Shown: piece by piece, positions 35,012-46,336 of the stretch | Numbering within the stretch: position 1 is the first letter of the stretch | How the letters are laid out: each line of letters opens with the position of its first letter | Assembly (NCBI GenBank): GCA_954871525.1 | Contig: OX940872.1 | Location: 6,533,180-6,597,179 of the forward strand | From: Parietaria judaica | Lineage: Eukaryota; Streptophyta; Magnoliopsida; Rosales; Urticaceae | DNA length: 64,000 bases | Direction: 5' to 3' | Translations under genes and position numbers: made by a program | The notes under the pieces: model-generated | Told to the model about the DNA's origin: nothing | Seen by the model: only the letters and a program-made list of their open reading frames with translations | Database searches by the model: none

Positions 35012-35463
35012 GCTCATCTTTTTATTTCCTCGAAATATTTTTTAATTTTTTTGTGCCGACAAGCGAAGCTCCTCATCTTTTTATTTCCTCGAAATATTTT
35101 TTAATTTTTTGTGCCGACAAGCGATATAAATGAAGAGTGTGAAACGACATCGATATCGGCATTCAGAACCATACTTATCGCTAATAAATAATGATTACTT
35201 GCATTATATAATTAAAATAGTAAACATTAATAATTTAGGCCGTGAATGCTAGGAGAATGTACAGGAAATATTTTTTAATTTTTTGTGCCGACAAGCGAAG
35301 CTCCTCATCTTTTTATTTCCTCGAAATATTTTTTAATTTTTTGTGCCGACAACCGAAGCTCCTCATCTTTTTATTTCCTCGAAATATTTTTTAATTTTTT
35401 GTGCCGACAAGCGATATAAATGAAGAGTGTGAAACGACATCGATATCGGCATTCAGAACCATA
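35012..35463 (+). repeat. Clustered 61-bp repeats in two blocks
   Basis: A unit of about 61 bases (ctcatctttttatttcctcg through gtgccgacaagcgaa) occurs in a first block from 35032 to 35123 and in a second from about 35265 to 35413. Each block ends with the same 50-base tail (gatataaatgaagagtgtga ... ttcagaaccata, at 35123-35172 and 35413-35462). This is tandem duplication plus duplication of the block itself, with no coding frame. Confidence 0.85.
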
Positions 35464-35489
35464 AGTGTAAGAAGAAAATAAATATATAA

Positions 35490-36913
35490 AGTTGTTATGT
35501 GCATTTTTCGTAACATATAAAAATTGGGTTCATTTTGGCAAAAGTCAAGGCAACGAGGCGACGAAGCCCCTCGCCGGAGCTTAGCAATTGCATAACTTGC
35601 AATTAGCCTACACGACAAGAAGATCCAAGACTACGAAGATCCCCGGGAAATCCTCTGGATTTCCCCGAACACAACCTACGGACTCGCGGACAACCCGAAG
35701 ACATCGAAGACGAATCGAGAAGCATCGGAGACCCTTTTTGCAGGCAAGGGGCCCCGACAATCCCTCCTAATGCAAGGAGAAATTCGCAGGCCCCCCTAGG
35801 AGTGCAATATTCAGGGAATTCAAAAGCCCGTGAGGTGCAATTCCAGGAAGTTGCTTTCCTATAAATAGGAGCCTCCCCCCCCCCCCCCCCCTGACATTCA
35901 CTCACAGCTTTCTCCGGAGCTTCTCTCTCTAGATTTCTCTCTCTAAAAACTCGTCTACTGTAAGGAGGAAAGGACTTGAGTTAAGAGTTGAGATCGATCT
36001 AGAAGCAGAGTCGTAGGCCTGAGAAGAAAAGTTGTTCGACGGGTCAGCTAAGGCGTCCCTTGCTAGGTGGGTAACCACGCCACCATTTGTGAGGTCGACA
36101 GAAACGTAGCTTCCCTTCGTCGGGACAAGGCCCCTCGTCATACGAGGCCACCTACCCCGACAAGGTCGACAGAGACTAAGCTTCCCTTCGTCGGGATAAG
36201 GCCCCTCGTCATACGAGGCCACCTACCCCGACAAGGTCGACTAAGGAGCACACCTCGTCAGGTCAAGGCTCTCATTGTACTTCGCCAACACGAGGGAAGT
36301 TCGACAGTGAGCTTGCCAGCACCAACGAAGTCGACGAAAGAGCACATCACGCCGGTAATACCCAGCCATCGGGCCACGGGTCACCCCCGCACCGCCAATA
36401 ACGGCACTTCCGACAAGTCAAACCACATCGTCATTCACCCGCCGTTTATCACTAACCCCGAACTACGTGAGAGCTGATTCTCTTAAACTGAGATACCTAG
36501 GCAGCCTCGCCCAACCATAAGTGACGTGGCACGGGCCAATTCTACTCTTTTTTGCAGGTCCTCCCTCGCCATAGGAGCTCGCCAAGGAAGGAAAAGCACG
36601 AAGAATCATAAAGACTAGCTCGGAGCTTCATCAAGACCGGCATTCGCCCCGACGAAGACATCGCTAATAAGAGGACTCCGCCCAGACGAGGAGTTTCGCC
36701 GTGAACCGGACTTCGCCACCGCCAAGGATGTTCGCCGAAGATCGTCAACGACAGCCCGGAGACTCGCCCAAGACGACGGGATCGCCTTCAGCTTTGTCGA
36801 TCATCAGTCAACCCGCGTTGACTCAGCATTCAATCGTCCTTGTGTTTAGCGGGTCAATCTCGGGACCCAAACCTTGGATCCGACTCTAAGTTAAAGCCAT
36901 TTTTACGCATTAA
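35490..36913 (+). mobile_element. Gypsy-like LTR (probably solo)
   Basis: A TATAAATA box at 35860-35867 precedes a 16-base C run and a leader rich in TCTCTC. Further on, the string gagatacctaggcagcctcg (36491) resembles the gatacgtaggcagcc motif common in the LTRs of large plant gypsy elements. A 71-72-base unit (gtcgacagaaacgtagcttc...) is doubled at 36093-36236. GC content is far higher than the surroundings. A terminus pair tgttatgtgc (35493) and acgcattaaca (to 36913) is a plausible but imperfect inversion. I could not find a clear 5-bp duplication, so the boundaries are approximate. No gag-pol is present. Confidence 0.6.
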
Positions 36914-37609
36914 CACAAGCTATATATAATGTAACGGTAAGAAGAAATATATAATGTAACGTAATGAATACATATTATTTAATTTCGTCGGGGATGATGT
37001 TTTGGTCGAGTCGTTATTCTACTCTAGAGAGTATTTTTGGGAATTAACATCTTAATTTTTTAAAATTATGAGACAGTTAATGCATACAAATAAATATTTG
37101 TTTCTGTAATAGGGTTTGATTTGGTATGGTCGTATAATTACTGCGTTCACTTGTTATTGACATCGTATCTTACCGTATGTCGTGTCACGTGTCTCGTGAT
37201 AATGTCTAAAATTATCAATTTTTTAGCTTTTAGATAGTAATTAGTGGGTTAATTAGCTAAACCACATGAACAAGAAACGACAAAGAAGTTGACCAACCAA
37301 TGAGGACACTAGTAACTAACGCGTGCGTGTGCCTTTGAACAATTTGAAGAGACATTTTCTAAGTATGAACACTTAGTTGACTCTTTACAAAATTACAATG
37401 ATTTGTTTAGTTAGTTCAGCTTTATGAATAAGGTCAACCGGTCAACCTTTTGGCTTTTTTTTTTCTTTTCAAAATTATTTATCCACCGTATATAGTTATT
37501 AGGTGGTCAAGTCTTGACCTTATAAGTTATATATGGCCAAATGTTAGTCCATGTGCATCAAGCAAAATGTCGTTATCGATACACCAACTATTTTAAAGTT
37601 AATATTGTT
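36914..37609. other. AT-rich intergenic stretch
   Basis: No gene or element recognised. Confidence 0.4.
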
Positions 37610-38625
37610 ATTTTTATAGGGTAAACTGTGGTTAATGTACCTAATGTTTGATTTTGTGCGGATTATGTACCTAATGTTTATTTTCGGCGGCTAATGTACT
37701 TAATGTTTGCTCCGTTAGATATTTTTAGGTTTTCCATCAGTTGACCGTTAGAGAGTTATCCTCCTCTATATGAAACTTTTTGTATTTTTGACATAACTCA
37801 CTCATTTTTTTGTCCAAATTTTATGCACGACCTGTGGTTGGAAATATAAGAGATAGATCTACAACTTTGGTAATTTAAGTTTTGTAAAATAAGTTTTAAA
37901 AAAATACGAAATTTCAAGTACAACTTAAAACTAGACATTAGTTTGATGCAAAATATTTGTTTTGAGCAAATTTTAATATATTTAATTACTATTTATGATG
38001 AAACGTAAAAGAAAAAAGTTGTAGATAAATGTTTTATCTTTCCAACGGGTGTTTATTTATAAATATTGGATTAAAAACGAGTGAGTTATGCCAAAAATAT
38101 AAAATATTATTTCACATCTCATCTTTCATATTTTGGCATAACTCACTCATTTTTTGTCAGAAATTTATAAATAAACACACGTTGGAAAGATAAAAAAATT
38201 TATCTATAACTTTTTGCTTTTACTTTTCATCATAAAAAGTCATTAAGTATATTAAAATTTGCTCAAAATAAATATTTTGCATTAAACTAATGTCCACTTT
38301 TATGTTGTATATAAATTTCGTATTGTTCTAAAAGTTATTTTACAAAACTTAAAACATAAAAGTGATAGATTTATCTCTTATCTTTCCAACCATAGGTTGT
38401 GCATAAAATTTGGACAAAAAATGAGTGAGTTATGTCAAAAATACAAAAATACAAAAAATGTACATATATAGGAGGATAACTCTCTAACGGTCAACTGACG
38501 GAAAACCCAAAAATATCTAACGGATCAAACATTGGGTACATTAGCCGCTGAAAATAAACATTGGATACATAATCCGCAGAAAATCAAACATTAGATACAT
38601 TAGCCACAGTTTACTCTTTTTTATA
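37610..38625. mobile_element. Fold-back MULE-type element, copy 3
   Basis: Element 37619-38616 (998 bp) with flanks atttttata and ttttttata (8 of 9). It has the same internal hairpin architecture as copies 1 and 2. The left terminus is GGGTAAACTGTGGTTAATGT and the right end has mutated from CCC to CTC. It lies only 78 bases from the left end of the 6.2-kb MULE. Confidence 0.87.
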
Positions 38626-38694
38626 ATATATTATGTATATCACCAAGGGCTGACCTAGACAGTGTTGGGCTTACCTAAACCGTCCTACGATAAT

Positions 38695-39299
38695 GGGTAA
38701 ATTGCGGCAAAAGTAGTCAACGTCTTGCCATTTGGCCAATTATATGGCCAATGCCCAAAAACTGCGGCAATAGTAGCCAATGTACACTAATCACGCGCGA
38801 TTATAAAAATCGTCTAATCAGCGACTGACGGAGACACGTGGACTTAACGGAGTGGCGTCGTGGCATGGTTAATGGGACCCACGCTCCACATGTCAAACCA
38901 ATTAAATGTTATTTCGAAATCATATTTACTCGATTAAATGTTATTCCAAAAAAAAACACTCGATGATTTTCTTTTTCGAAATCAAACCCATCAACTCCTC
39001 CACACTCTTCCTCTCTGTCACTCTATCAGTCATTACACTCTCCCTTTCACTATAACTCGCTCTCTCTCTCTCTCTGGAAGCTGAAGAAACCCTCCGACGA
39101 AGCCTTGCCACGGGAGCCACGATATGGCCGACGGCGAGGCGCCTGACCCTGATCAACTCTGGCGAGACCCACTCTTGAAGCCTCCCCCCGATTACAGTAA
39201 GGAAATATTTTACTGTTTTCAGGGTTTTGTTTCAAGTGTTCATCTTGCATGAACAAAAATCGGGAAAAAAACGTTGCCTTTCTGTTCTTTGAGTGTTGA
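38695..39299 (+). repeat. MULE left terminal inverted repeat
   Basis: 605 bases, with a CT-rich leader near 39058-39076 and the first transposase coding exon (39124-39196). Position by position it mirrors 44898-44294, the coordinates of each pair summing to 83593. Confidence 0.92.
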
Positions 39300-42200
39300 G
39301 CTTGCATTTAATATGAATGTTTGTCTCAAAAAATGTTGTTTTTAGAAGAAAGTTTATATGTTTTGTTAGATCTGCACAAAAAGTCTTTCATTTTAGGGTT
39401 TTGTCTTTGCTGTGGGTTTCACGTTTCAGTTTTCTCGGATGAAGAGTTGTGTTGTGTTTCTGTATTTATACTTGTTGGTGGTGAATAATACTTTATTAGA
39501 TTGCATTTGTTTCTAGATCTGGTTGGTGAGTTTCAGGGTTTTGTCTTAGAACCCCATAAAGAATCGTAACTGGGACCACAAAAGAAAGGGTTTTTTGTCA
39601 CTCAGTGCTTTATGTGTTTTGGATCTGATGGTGGGCTCATATTTAATACGGATTGCATGTTTACATAGTGCACGTGAAAAATAGTGCACGTGAAACTAAG
39701 ATTCTTTTTGCCTCTTTTTCTTTTTTCAGTGGTTAGGTCAAGCCTATTCACCGTGAGTATTCACCACGGTGGAAGCTGGATCATCACTGAAAGCGGGAGA
39801 AGAGATTACAGAGATGGAATTGTCTCTTGCTTCGATTACTGCGATTGGGATTATTTTAGCACGCTTGATCTGGATCGTATGATGGTCCTCATTGATCGGC
39901 AGAACCACGCCGGATACTGGTGGACTCCTCATCTGTGCACTATTAATGAGGGTTCTGAGCTGAGGACGGACGCTGACTGCTTGCGCATGTTTGATGATAT
40001 GATGTCATTCGGTTATCGTGATTGCCATGTTTACCTGGTGACAGCTATACGACAATTGGGCCCTGAGGAGATGCCATTTCCTGCATTGCAGTGGATCAAT
40101 GAAGACCTTGACAGTGAGAGTGAAGATGATCCTGATTATGAGGAATCTGAAGTCAACGAGTCCTTTGAGAGCAAGACCGAAGAAGATGAAGACAGCATGT
40201 TCGGAGACCTGTTCGGAGATGATGAGGGCTCGGAGTCCGACCCGGAATACCATGCCCCACCTGACAGTGAGGGTGAGTCTGATGAATGGTATGGGTGGGC
40301 TGAAGAGCATGCAGAGGCCCATGACTTACTTCGTGCAGAAGAAAGTGAGGCCCGGATGCGGGCCCATGAGGTAATAAGCATATTTTTATTATGAATTGAT
40401 TATTAGAAATTATGTATTTTTAATTAATTGGTTTTGACGTATTACTATATGGTTTTGCAAGGCCCGTGCGCAGGCAACCATGGAAATCCATGCCCATATT
40501 GAGGAGCCTGAATACGCGCTTGACGAAGAGGAGGCCCAAGGGTTTAGGATCAACCCCGAACCACCCATCTGGTGGAATGACAATGGTGCACAAGAGGGAC
40601 CAGCAGTTGGAAACGAGTCTGATGCAGAGATTCCATTAGACGAGTCAGACCTGGAGAGTGTGCATGAAGATTCTGACGGCGAGCCCCGAGTCAACATGAG
40701 TACACGTACTTTTACTCCAGGACGCCCCTGGAGTGAATTCAAGTTCACCCTGGGATTGGAGTTTGCTTCCGTGGAGCAGTTGAGGGAGGCGTTGAAGGAG
40801 CACTTTATTCACATCAACCGGTCTTTCAGAATGCTAGAGAATAATCGAAAACAGCTACGTGCTCAGTGCAAATCACCTGGATGCTCGTGGGTAATGTATG
40901 CCCGTGTTCAGAAGCGTTACAACTCAACTTTCCGTGTTAACACATTGCAACCAAAGCACAATTGTGGAATTGTGTTCAACTCAAAGCTTGTCAATGCGGA
41001 GTGGCTTGCCAAGAACTTCCTGGACCAGTTCAGAATGAACGTGAATATGAAGTTTCAACACTTCCATCAACTCGTGGCCAATACCAAGTTCTCTCACTGT
41101 TCACGTTCCATGTTCTACTCTGTCAAGAAGAGAGCCTTAGAGCTTTCGGAGGGGAGTTCAGCTGAGCAATATGCAAAGCTTGAGGATTACTGTCTACAGC
41201 TACGCCAAGTTATGCCAGGCTCAACAGCCATTGTGAAGAGTGATATGGTGGAGGGCCAACGCGTTTTTGAACGGGTCTACATATGCCTGCAAGCCTGCAA
41301 AACTGGTTTCAGACATTGCCGCAAAGTGATTGGCATGGACAGGTGTTTCTTGAAGGGCAAGAGCTCTGGTATATTGTTGGCTGCCATTGGAATTGATGCG
41401 GATAACTCTATGTTCCCAATAGCATATGCTGTGTGCGAGAAGGAGTGGACGGGGTCATGGACATGGTTTTTGCGACTGCTGAAAGATGAACTCCACGTGG
41501 ACAACCCGAGGAATCTGACCTTCATAAGCGACAGACAGAAGGGTCTGGGAAACGCAGAGGGTGAAGTATTCGAGGGAGCTGAGATACGATTCTGTGTTAG
41601 ACATCTCCATAGAGTAACTTTGCACTCATTTTCCCGGGGCTAATACTGAAGCAGAAGCTATGGGGTGCAGCAAGGGCCACTACTCCGGAAGATTTCAAGA
41701 AGAGGATGGCCGACGTGAAAAACGTAAGTGAACCGGCATTCAATTGGTTAATGAGCAAGAGACCTACAGAATGGAGTAAGTCCCATTGTCAAACTCATAA
41801 CAAGTGTGATATGCTTGTCAATAACTTGTGTGAATCGTTCAATGCTGCCATACTTGAGGGTAGGGATAAGCCCATTATCACCATGTTAGAGTTTATTAGA
41901 GTGTGGCTTATGAGGAGATTCTTCAAGAAAAGAGAGAGTGTGCCTACGTGGATAGCACCAGTCGGTCACAGGGTTTTGAGCATAATCGAGAAAAACAAAA
42001 GCGAGGCTAGGAACTGTTTAGCGGTTCAGGCCGACTAGCTGTTGTTTCAAGTGAACAAGGGTCACGGAGAATCTTTTGTGGTCAATTTGGTGGAACACAC
42101 ATGCACGTGCAGAGGCCTGCAGTTAACCGGGATTCCATGTGGACACGTCATTTCTGCTATTTGGGTAAGTCCGTCAGGTTTTATATACTTATGAAAAATA

Positions 42201-42912
42201 ATATATCATTACGTAAACTCATTCTAATACATGCAATATATTACCAGGCAGCGAACCTAAACATATATGATTATGTGGTGGACGCGTACAAGATCGGTTC
42301 ATTTGTGAACCAGTACTCGGGTGTTATTGCACCTATGCCAAGCCCTGACAAATGGCCAAATGCCGGCCTTAGTGTCATCCGTCCACCGGTTTTCACTGCA
42401 ATGCCCGGCCGTCCCAAGAAGAAGAGAAGAAGGTCAGCCGGTGAACCAGCTCCTGGAGCCACCAGACACTCATGGGTTGGTCAGGTCCAATGCTGCAGGA
42501 AATGTGGAATACGAGGCCATACTCGTAAAACTTGTACGAACCCCCCGCAACAGGTACTATTAAACCTCGCTTGAGAATTACATCACTTATATTGGTCCAC
42601 CAAAAGCATCATTATCAAGTCTTTTGTTTGTGTAATTGTTATTTTCAGCCCAGACAACCCAAGAAAATAGGAAGACCATTTAAAATTAATGCCACTCCGG
42701 CGACACTCAAGAGGCGTGCAAGGCGGGCACTGCAACTGGCAAGGGCAGCATCCGGGGCATCATCCAGTCAGGCAACACCGATTCATGCAGCACCAAGTCA
42801 GGCAACACCGAGTCAGGCAGCACCAAGTCAGCCAACACCACCACCACCGAGTCAGGCAACACCACCACCACCCCCACCACCCCCACAAGTATCCGAATGG
42901 GCTATGAATTAA
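39124..42912 (+). pseudogene. MuDR-type MULE transposase (one frameshift, one stop)
   Basis: Five exons can be joined: 39124-39196, 39730-40370, 40462-42164, 42248-42553 and 42649-42912, about 995 codons, all with GT-AG introns. Exon 1 (24 codons) lies inside the left TIR. Next come an acidic region, a MuDR DNA-binding domain (CKSPGC..W, H and C near residues 374-406), and the MULE catalytic core (IGMDRCFLKG, Asp about 531; FISDRQKGL, Asp about 595). A SWIM zinc finger (CTCRGLQLTGIPCGHVISAI), a CCHC knuckle (CRKCGIRGHTRKTC) and a Pro/Gln/Ser-rich tail follow. Damage is limited to a frame change near 41612-41640 (net -1 or +2) and a TAG at 42036-42038. Otherwise it is complete, which suggests recent decay. 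Confidence 0.9.
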
Positions 42913-43509
42913 AACTCTTTACTATGTACTTATTAAGGTCAAGGTAGATCATTTTGGAACAATTATATCTATCTATTCATGGTTAAGGCATTGTTATTTG
43001 CTAAGGCCTTAGTGTTTGGTCGGTGTTTTGGCCCTATTTTGGAACAATGACCCTACTAATTACGTATGTGTTTCGTCGGTCGTAGAAGAACAATATTATA
43101 CTATGTTAATCCGCTCAGGCGTTGTTTCCCGTTATTATTATTATCCCGTAGTTATTCCCGGTGTTTCCAATATTATTCTATATTATTATTATTGTTCAGA
43201 ACTAGGTTTTTAAACATAAAACATGTCGTATTTACAGTTTAAAAACATGTCATTTTTTTAATTCCGAAGATATGCTTTTTTTAGAGTTTCAAACACGTCG
43301 TTTTTTAACATAAATAATGTCGTTTTTACTCACTGAACACATGTCGTTTACAATCTCAAGAGCAGAAAATACAAGTACAAGACAAGAAACACTACAGCAA
43401 GTACAAGAAAATATTAAAGTGCAAATACAAGACAAGATTAAACTGCAAATAACATGATCCATTACAAGACAAGATTCAACTGCAAACACAAGTACAATAG
43501 TAAACCTAA
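42913..43509. other. Intergenic spacer between the two convergent MULE genes
   Basis: About 600 bases between the two stop codons. Contains several acatgtcgt/acacgtcgt repeats (43222-43350) and a caagacaag-rich stretch (43375-43475). No frame recognised; it presumably holds both 3' ends. Confidence 0.5.
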
Positions 43510-44025
43510 TCATCTAAGAAGCCAAAGCAGGATCATGACAAACACAATGAAAATGACTTGAAACCAACTAATAAAAACAACAATTCCAGATGTAACTTGG
43601 CAGCGGCACAACACGGGAACTCGAGAATATCCTTCGCCTGGAAGCTCGCCTCTAACTCCAATCGCCGGAACCCCCCTCCCCCCCGGGCCATCTCCTAGCA
43701 CCGGTGGATCAATCCAACGGAAAAAGGTACAACCTCCATCTTCCTGATTAGGGTTTCATAATAAATTTTCAAAATCAATTTCAAGAACTCACACCCAAAT
43801 CGCGAAGCCAGAATGGAAATTAGGGCTTGGAGTACAATTTCTCACCAGCTGTCTGTAGCATCTTCGAAAACGTCTCCCCGGATTAGAGGGAGTGCCAGAT
43901 GTGAGGAGTTTGGACGGAACCCCGCAGTCACAATTAACGCCGTCGTGCGGGTGAGACGGATTCCTTGGCCGGTCAGCGCGCCTTGAACCATGACCAGAAC
44001 TTGCCCCGTCGCTCGCCATAACCAC
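43510..44025 (-). CDS. GRF-type zinc finger membrane protein carried by the MULE
   Basis: Two exons, 44025-43846 and 43743-43510, join in frame to 137 aa. Residues 32-76 form a GRF zinc finger: CDCGVPSKLLTSGTPSNPGRR, then C and, across the intron, EDGGCTFFRWIDPP. The C-terminus is one hydrophobic segment (GIVVFISWFQVIFIVFVMIL) ending in LLR. This matches the plant family of short GRF-zinc-finger proteins with a C-terminal membrane anchor (At4g04775-like), whose function is unknown to me. GRF fingers in other proteins bind nucleic acid. The gene points at the transposase from inside the right TIR and is open throughout, unlike the transposase. It may be a captured host gene or a standing second gene of this MULE lineage. 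A second ATG two codons in is an alternative start. Confidence 0.75.
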
Positions 44026-44293
44026 GACCCGAGTATGAAGATCGTCGAGGATGAAGAAGGAAGCACAAGGGGAAGAAAAACCCTAAGAAAAGCTTGAAGA
44101 AGGGAAAGCTCGGAGAAGAGAAAGCTCGAAGAAAGCTCGAAGAAGGAAGCACAGCTTTAACCCAATTCCGAATTAATAAATGCAATCGATTTAATAAAAA
44201 CTCGTGATATTTTATTCCAATGCCACATGGATGACACGTGGGAAGCAATATACAGTCAGCATAAGCCACTTGGCACCTCAGTTAACGGGGCAG

Positions 44294-44898
44294 TCAACAC
44301 TCAAAGAACAGAAAGGCAACGTTTTTTTCCCGATTTTTGTTCATGCAAGATGAACACTTGAAACAAAACCCTGAAAACAGTAAAATATTTCCTTACTGTA
44401 ATCGGGGGGAGGCTTCAAGAGTGGGTCTCGCCAGAGTTGATCAGGGTCAGGCGCCTCGCCGTCGGCCATATCGTGGCTCCCGTGGCAAGGCTTCGTCGGA
44501 GGGTTTCTTCAGCTTCCAGAGAGAGAGAGAGAGCGAGTTATAGTGAAAGGGAGAGTGTAATGACTGATAGAGTGACAGAGAGGAAGAGTGTGGAGGAGTT
44601 GATGGGTTTGATTTCGAAAAAGAAAATCATCGAGTGTTTTTTTTTGGAATAACATTTAATCGAGTAAATATGATTTCGAAATAACATTTAATTGGTTTGA
44701 CATGTGGAGCGTGGGTCCCATTAACCATGCCACGACGCCACTCCGTTAAGTCCACGTGTCTCCGTCAGTCGCTGATTAGACGATTTTTATAATCGCGCGT
44801 GATTAGTGTACATTGGCTACTATTGCCGCAGTTTTTGGGCATTGGCCATATAATTGGCCAAATGGCAAGACGTTGACTACTTTTGCCGCAATTTACCC
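44294..44898 (-). repeat. MULE right terminal inverted repeat
   Basis: Inverse of 38695-39299. It carries a second copy of the transposase first exon (44469-44397 on the minus strand, with its GT donor), upstream of the GRF gene. Whether transcripts from this side splice that exon to the GRF exons is not shown. The one acceptor I tested (CTTAG near 44090) gives the wrong frame. Confidence 0.9.
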
Positions 44899-44907
44899 TA
44901 CAATAAT

Positions 44908-46336
44908 TTATGACTCGCACCTTCGCTTCCAATCTTCAAATTTCTGAAAATTGTTATATGCATGTGTGTATATTGAGAGCAGCAAAAAGACGTTTGTTTG
45001 CGATTTGTTAGAGACTTGGAGGTATATTCTTAATATTTTTTAGTCAGAATTTTACTTTTTTATTTTTTGTAGAATTTTGAATGTTTATTTTCCATCAGTA
45101 AATGAACGTTAAGTCTTTGTTATTTATATAACACGTGTTAATCTTTTGGCGACACACACAGAGTTCTTGACTGCTGGTAACGAACTCATGGTGTCGGCGA
45201 CGCACTAGACATTCTCAGTGGTGTTAGCCGGTGCCATACTTGGCATTCTCAACATTGTCGGCGATGTATATAAGACGCGTCGCTACTTTTGAAAACGACA
45301 GTTATGTTTTCCCATTTAAGCTGTCCAAATTAAGTTTAAAAATCAATTGAAAATTGATTACGAATTCCATCCAGAAACTTATTTACTCTACATTATCCTC
45401 CAGAAATTGTTCTTGCCTATTTCCGTTCTTCATAAACTTATTGAACCGAACGGAAGGTTTGTCGTATCATGCGATATACCTCAAGATGATGTCAGAGGTG
45501 CTCATAATACTATAAAATAAATGTGTTCATGCGTGATTCAAGCACGAACATGTTCAATCTCCCAAAATTATCCAACAATCCTACTTTAAAGCCATTGATA
45601 ATGGGAGGAGTAACCCACGAGACCTTTTTTATGTGGTGCTAAGGGCCTGTTTAGTAGAGTTTTCCAAAACCATTTTCTTGTTCAATTGAAAATGAAACAT
45701 AGTTGATGTAACATGACTATTTATTTGATCTTTAAAATAGTTTTTTCTTTTAGTAAAAAAATATTAGAATGAATTGGAAATAATAATAAAAATAAAGTGT
45801 CTCTAAAGTGGGTTATTTTCTCTCTCTCCTACACAAACATTTTCTCCTCTTTTCGCCGTTTGTCTCAAAACCTCGCCTCCTTCATCAATGGTTACAAAAC
45901 ACAGATTATGTTTTTGTGTTTTTTTTTTCAAAAAATAAAGCTTACCAAACGTTATTTTAAAAATAAACAAAAACTAATTTTTAAAAATAATACTCACAAA
46001 TTAATTTATGAAAAATAAAAACACAACGAGAAATTACTAAACGAGCCCTTAAGTCTCTATCATGTCTTTTTCATGCGGTACTTAAAAAAGTGATTTTGAA
46101 TTCTATTTAATTAAAAAGACATACTTTAAAATTTATTACAATTGAATAAGGATTAAGCCATAAGATTATATCTTTTTCCACCTCTATCTTCTTCTCTGAT
46201 CTTATTCTCTTTATTTTTCAATATTTTTCAATGACCCGTGCTCTTTCTCTAAACTGAAGTGGTCTTGTTTCTTTTCTTTTTTTCTTTTTTTTTTTATTTC
46301 CCTTCCAGATAATCAATATTTTTTAAAATTTTCTTA
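44908..46336. other. Intergenic stretch
   Basis: AT-rich. Poly-T/CT runs near 46270-46300 precede the hAT element. No gene recognised. Confidence 0.4.

Larger units (their letters stand above)
38686..44907. mobile_element. 6.2-kb MULE with 605-bp TIRs and two convergent genes
   Basis: Element 38695-44898 begins GGGTAAATTGCGGCAAAAGT and ends with the inverse. The inverted repeats run 38695-39299 and 44294-44898, each exactly 605 bases and nearly identical. The 9-bp flanks tacgataat (38686-38694) and tacaataat (44899-44907) match at 8 of 9. Inside, a MuDR-type transposase gene reads rightwards and a GRF zinc-finger gene reads leftwards, tail to tail, recalling the convergent mudrA/mudrB layout of maize MuDR. 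The transposase has one frameshift and one stop, so this copy is not autonomous now. Confidence 0.93.

Noticed and set aside
43973..44269. A 98-codon hydrophobic minus-strand frame upstream of the GRF gene
   Set aside because: It overlaps the GRF start in another frame and reads through what looks like a pyrimidine-rich 5' leader; no domain.
44025..44294. A spliced fusion of the right-TIR leader exon to the GRF protein
   Set aside because: The acceptor I could test (CTTAG near 44090) puts the GRF frame out of phase; no supporting junction is visible.
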